In this document: one piece after another, positions 6,501-8,086 of the stretch
Layout: every line of letters begins with the position of its first letter
How positions within the stretch are numbered: position 1 is the stretch's first letter
DNA from: JAIVGV01 sp035295985
GTDB lineage: Bacteria; Acidobacteriota; Blastocatellia; Pyrinomonadales; Pyrinomonadaceae
DNA length: 8,086 bases
NCBI GenBank assembly: GCA_035295985.1
Contig: DATHBT010000123.1
Location: forward strand, 1-8,086
Direction of reading: 5' to 3'
Notes under the pieces: generated by a model
The model's input: only the letters and a program-made list of their open reading frames with translations
What the model was told of the DNA's origin: nothing
Databases searched by the model: none
Translations under genes and position numbers: made by a program

Positions 6501-7003
6501 TACTGCCGGTTTTTAAAGACGACTGCGACCAAGTCTTCCTGCGCCGAGGCGGGTGTCGTGGAGGCGGCGGGCGTCGGGGAAGGTGGCTGGCCCGCGCCCG
6601 GGGACGCAGTGGCCGTCGGCGCGGGGCCAAGCGTGATCTGCTGCTTTACCCAAGTGCGGCCACCATCATTGCTATGAACGATGACGCCGCGGTTGCCTAC
6701 GGCCCAGATGTGCTGTGCGTCCGCGGCGTGGACGGCTCTCAGGTCGATGTCGATTGACTGGAGCGGCGGATCGGACTCGACGGGGATGAAGAACCACTCT
6801 GCCCAAGAAGGGGTTACAAGCAGGGACGACTGCCGCGCAGTCTGGCGGCTCGCGACGGCGGTCGCCGCGATGGATGTGATCAGGGCGGCGGCAATCCACG
6901 CGAGGCGCGTGAGTATCACAGCGTGGGGGGCATTCAATCGTGAGGATCCTGCCCTGGTCATAAGCTCACTTAAGTGCCGGAGCATATGCGCGTCCGGTAG
7001 CAT
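3593..7003 (-). CDS. Membrane KAP-family P-loop NTPase with extracytoplasmic YCF48-like propeller
   Basis: Predicted layout of the 1136 residues: membrane anchor (about 31-51); YCF48/BNR-type beta-propeller (about 88-412) with four clear Asp-box repeats such as SNDGGRTW and SSDGGQTW; second transmembrane helix (431-446) followed by RRPRKEE; NTPase core with Walker A GEWGTGKS (506-513) and Walker B IIFIDDLDRC (706-715). Between them is a transmembrane pair (581-599, 638-655), the insertion typical of KAP NTPases. A second pair (847-862, 945-963) flanks a Pro/Thr-rich loop (873-922), before the lid TPRSIKRFMNRVRF (994-1007) and a cytoplasmic tail. Charges fit the positive-inside rule throughout. 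The role is inferred to be envelope sensing that drives cytoplasmic ATP-dependent assembly; ligand and output are unknown. KAP relatives include the phage-exclusion protein PifA, so defence is possible but unproven. The start is uncertain: the ATG at 7003 has no ribosome site and lies in the spacer of a good promoter. ATG at 6961 or TTG at 6937 (AGGA 9 nt upstream) may be the true start. The propeller middle and the C-terminal end look less GC-rich than the core. Confidence 0.9.
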   Translation of the reverse strand: MLPDAHMLRHLSELMTRAGSSRLNAPHAVILTRLAWIAAALITSIAATAVASRQTARQSSLLVTPSWAEWFFIPVESDPPLQSIDIDLRAVHAADAQHIWAVGNRGVIVHSNDGGRTWVKQQITLGPAPTATASPGAGQPPSPTPAASTTPASAQEDLVAVVFKNRQYGWVAGQRRGTIFSTQDGGRTWQAGLIPYPAEPDETSLLTVTEFIPTEDGSRASAFIGGRAAGNILYDASATPGRARSDGRRQFRVYELSNVGSIQEHSLLSSLRPNAASFSPSEIDFPGCPCRINHLTFIIDSQPKWILAVGDGGRIFIFEDNHWREVSVGITASLHSVMVYSEDLKPGLTWIVGDGGTILHSSDGGQTWRQQYSGTRTRLNGLGFLDKQTGWAVGHDGLILGTSDGGENWVRLTRESRAPQPEWRRSWPPWYYASWLVVGLLLVPAVRRPRKEEPQAEESVADVLVSDRPLEVGDPDPLEFRSLAFGLSRFLRNEKTVPPLTIAITGEWGTGKSSLMNLLRADLRGWKFRPVWFNAWHHQKEEHLLASLLQNIRLQAVPRWWTPRGVSFRAQLLRLRGARHWLPVLIVLFVSAALLAYAYRSRGDLTASFESLKHTVGALFSSAGGAATSTGQTASKAPLLAFLVSLVSLTVTIWKGVTAFGVNPASLLASTSGLRLRDLDAQTSFRQKFAAEFADVTRALGVRNMIIFIDDLDRCRPENVLEVLEAVNFLVTSGDCFVVLGMARERVERSVGNSFKDVAEAALADAGVDAKEGAAEADDKTLAGRVEAVRRQTEFARQYLDKLINIEVPVPQPTLDQARELLAGARAEAPREREGRQRLKSLGERFGLLLAAVAVLLLGWFWGSARLAELLQPAATPTPPPAATTPTPAPTPATTATPSRASDTASSPTPTATPAPTPDEDEARKATQTAELIQPTAARRSLTDYWALILFVALAAAACAWLLSRQPDLVVKDSKEFEDALRIWHPVIYSKLRTPRSIKRFMNRVRFLAMRQRRQTERKSYLSQLAVAVKRLFGVKPEETDEPTTEERIPESVLVALAAIQQWDAKHINDKDLFAGNIVRSPGNTSWLLVNAKIGDIREPLKNHSDKFKNDGFTDPERMAKYRESFLKLSVGVRVN
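4238..4387 (-). repeat. Pro/Thr-rich low-complexity linker within the KAP gene
   Basis: This stretch encodes residues 873-922, almost entirely Pro, Thr, Ala and Ser with TPAPTP units. A 19-bp direct repeat (plus-strand cgggcgtcggcgcgggcgt at 4249-4267 and 4327-4345, 78 bp apart, in frame) lies within it. By the predicted topology this is an extracytoplasmic spacer between transmembrane helices 5 and 6. A shorter Pro/Thr/Ala insert (residues 126-155, about 6539-6628) occurs inside the propeller. Length variation between strains would be expected. Confidence 0.75.
5768..6742 (-). repeat. YCF48-like propeller repeats within the KAP gene
   Basis: Six blade-like units can be aligned at residues 88-121, 158-192, 205-255 (degenerate), 293-326, 334-371 and 379-412. 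The usual order is a hydrophobic strand, a W-A-V-G or I-V-G-D-G turn, a strand, then S/T-x-D-G-G-x-T/N-W. Units 1, 2, 5 and 6 keep the Asp-box; units 3 and 4 have lost it. A CPC motif (C288, C290) lies before unit 4. The repeats differ at the DNA level, so they are old protein repeats rather than recent duplications. A seventh blade may be closed by residues 70-86. Confidence 0.75.
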
Positions 7004-7010
7004 AAGTCAA
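6981..7010 (-). promoter_or_regulatory. Sigma70-like promoter of the propeller-KAP gene
   Basis: Minus strand: TTGACT (7010-7005, five of six matches to the -35 consensus), an 18-nt spacer, then TATGCT (6986-6981, four of six matches to the -10 consensus). Transcription would begin near 6974. The ATG at 7003 lies inside the spacer and would not be in this transcript, which favours a start at 6961 or 6937. The local DNA is less GC-rich than its surroundings. Two near-copies of TATGCT(A)CCGG (7004-6994 and 6986-6977) lie 18 nt apart, the second carrying the -10. They could be a regulator site or chance. Confidence 0.55.
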
Positions 7011-7032
7011 CGCACTTTCGGTGGGTGTCGGG

Positions 7033-7045
7033 CCTACCAAGTAGG
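7033..7045 (-). other. Small hairpin after the aroK stop codon
   Basis: CCTAC/GTAGG with a 3-nt loop starts two nt after the aroK stop. Five base pairs and no T run make it too weak to call a terminator, though it could slightly separate the aro genes from the KAP gene. Confidence 0.25.
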
Positions 7046-7047
7046 GG

Positions 7048-7605
7048 TTAGCCGTACGCGGCGAGTGAGAGCGCGCTCCGGCGAGCGGTCTCGTCCGGGG
7101 TGTCACCCTCGCGGACGGGCACGCGCACAGGCGCGAGGGCGTAAGAGGGGCGGCGCGCGTCGTAGAGTGCGCGGGCCTGGTGGACGTCGCGCGCGAGGGG
7201 TCGTTCGGCCGACTCAACCTCGCCGGTGATTCGACGCCAGCAGAGATCGAACGGGGCGTCGAGCCAGACGGCGAGGCAGCCGCGCTCCGCGACGAGCGCG
7301 CGGTTCACCGCGACCGCCCACGTGCCGCCGCCCGTGGCGACGACGAGCGGCCCGTCGTACGCGAGCGCGTCGGCGAGCGCTCGCGACTCGATCTCGCGGA
7401 AGCGCGCCTCGCCTTCCGCCTCGATGATCGCGGCGGGCGTGCGGCCCTCGCGCTCGCGGACGAGTTCGTCCGTGTCGGCCATCTGGCAGCCGAGCAGGGC
7501 GGCGAGCGCGCGCGCGACCGTCGTCTTGCCCGCGGCCATGAAGCCCGTGATGACGACGCGGGCGTGCCGCTCGCGTCCCGGCCCGTTCGTGTCGCGCTCT
7601 CTCAT
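7048..7605 (-). CDS. aroK: Shikimate kinase
   Basis: This cytoplasmic enzyme phosphorylates shikimate at the 3-hydroxyl with ATP, the step before EPSP synthase in chorismate and aromatic amino acid synthesis. The 185-residue protein shows the family's motifs: P-loop GFMAAGKTT (21-29), DTD (44-46) for Mg and shikimate, FREIE with R70, the GGG shikimate loop (92-94), the lid motif RPL (135-137), and RRPSY (151-155). The P-loop has Ala where many homologues have Gly (GFMGAGKT), a tolerated change. The open frame extends upstream to 7770, but that part is an Arg-rich shadow of aroA. The ATG at 7605 overlaps the aroA stop as ATGA, with no separate Shine-Dalgarno visible, so translation is probably coupled to aroA. 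Length is slightly above the usual 170-175 because of about ten extra N-terminal residues. aroK rather than aroL is a naming choice. Confidence 0.95.
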   Translation of the reverse strand: MRERDTNGPGRERHARVVITGFMAAGKTTVARALAALLGCQMADTDELVREREGRTPAAIIEAEGEARFREIESRALADALAYDGPLVVATGGGTWAVAVNRALVAERGCLAVWLDAPFDLCWRRITGEVESAERPLARDVHQARALYDARRPSYALAPVRVPVREGDTPDETARRSALSLAAYG

Positions 7606-8086
7606 CTGACGGCGATTGATTCGAGCAGGGGGAAGAATTCGGGGAAGGAGACTGAGGCGCACTCCGCGCCCTCGATCTCCGTGTCGCCGCGGGCCGTCAG
7701 CGCGGCGACGGCCGCGGCCATCGCGACGCGGTGGTCGCCGTAGGAGCGCACGAGCGCGCCGCGCAAGCACACGGGGCCTGCGACCGTCAGGCCGTCCTCG
7801 TGCTCCTCGACCTCCGCGCCCATCGCGCGCAGGTTCGCGACCGTCGCGCTGATGCGATCAGATTCTTTGACGCGCAGCTCCGCGGCGTCGCGAATCTCGA
7901 TGCCGCCCTCGACGCGCGTGCCCGCGACGGCGAGCACGGGCAGCTCGTCGATGAGCGCGGCCGAGAGCGCGCCACCGACGCGGTTCGCGCCCGCATTCGT
8001 TGGCGCGAGAATGCCCGTGCCGCGCACGCTGACGTCCCCCGCGGGTTCGTTCGACTCTTCGCGCTCGTCTGCGACGGCCACGTCCG
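7602..8086 (-). CDS. aroA: EPSP synthase, C-terminal part (cut by window edge)
   Basis: 3-Phosphoshikimate 1-carboxyvinyltransferase condenses shikimate 3-phosphate with phosphoenolpyruvate in the chorismate pathway. Only the last roughly 160 residues are inside the window; the gene continues past the right edge. The GTG at 8081 is an internal Val, not a start. Diagnostic segments, counted from that Val, are IDELPVLAVAG (44-54) with the catalytic Asp, AELRVKESDRI (68-77), YGDHRVAMA (114-122) and VSFPEFF (144-150) near the end. The last has Ser where the E. coli enzyme has the active-site Lys of KTFPDYF. This resembles the VSYP type of other EPSP synthases, so it marks a subtype rather than damage. 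The reading frame is intact to its TGA, which overlaps the aroK start by four bases. The two genes form a translationally linked shikimate pair. Confidence 0.95.
   Translation of the reverse strand, partial: DVAVADEREESNEPAGDVSVRGTGILAPTNAGANRVGGALSAALIDELPVLAVAGTRVEGGIEIRDAAELRVKESDRISATVANLRAMGAEVEEHEDGLTVAGPVCLRGALVRSYGDHRVAMAAAVAALTARGDTEIEGAECASVSFPEFFPLLESIAVR

Noticed and set aside
5768..6742. Sialidase or other BNR-repeat hydrolase
   Set aside because: The Asp-box repeats are of the YCF48 kind. There is no sialidase Arg triad or FRIP motif, and the propeller is followed directly by a membrane helix and an NTPase.
7606..7770. N-terminal extension of the shikimate kinase frame
   Set aside because: It overlaps aroA out of frame and is Arg-rich. 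The ATGA overlap at 7602-7605 is the natural start.

Overview
The window is dense, strongly GC-rich bacterial chromosome. All six recognisable genes lie on the minus strand, so transcription runs from high to low coordinates. In that order they are: the C-terminal part of aroA (EPSP synthase, cut by the right edge), aroK (shikimate kinase), a 1136-residue membrane protein joining a YCF48-type beta-propeller to a KAP P-loop NTPase, rtcB (RNA 3'-phosphate ligase), a small 2-oxoglutarate/Fe(II) dioxygenase, and a secreted protein of unknown function. No tRNA, rRNA, CRISPR array, insertion sequence or phage gene was seen. The high GC, the Pro/Thr-rich linkers and the YCF48 repeats would fit an acidobacterium (Blastocatellia-like). 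That is inference from general impression, not from a marker gene.

Right end (7048-8086): aroA and aroK overlap by ATGA and form a shikimate-pathway pair making chorismate precursors. This part is housekeeping. Only 44 nt downstream, the large propeller-KAP gene begins. A good sigma70-like promoter lies across its longest-ORF start, so this gene probably has its own transcript and probably starts 14 to 22 codons later than the longest ORF.

Middle (3593-7003): the propeller-KAP protein is the most unusual item. Its predicted topology is self-consistent: N-terminal anchor, extracytoplasmic propeller, return to the cytoplasm, an NTPase interrupted by two transmembrane pairs (the second enclosing a Pro/Thr-rich loop), and a cytoplasmic C-terminus. 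It looks like an envelope sensor coupled to a cytoplasmic ATPase. Its ligand and output are unknown.

Left half (124-3499): rtcB follows after 93 nt containing a stable UUCG-capped hairpin next to its ribosome binding site. The dioxygenase follows after 37 nt. The secreted protein, after a further 123 nt, has its own strong ribosome binding site and is followed by a plausible weak terminator. Whether the KAP protein, RtcB and the dioxygenase form one functional unit cannot be decided from this window. The close same-strand packing makes it worth testing, and an RNA-repair or stress role would be the natural hypothesis.
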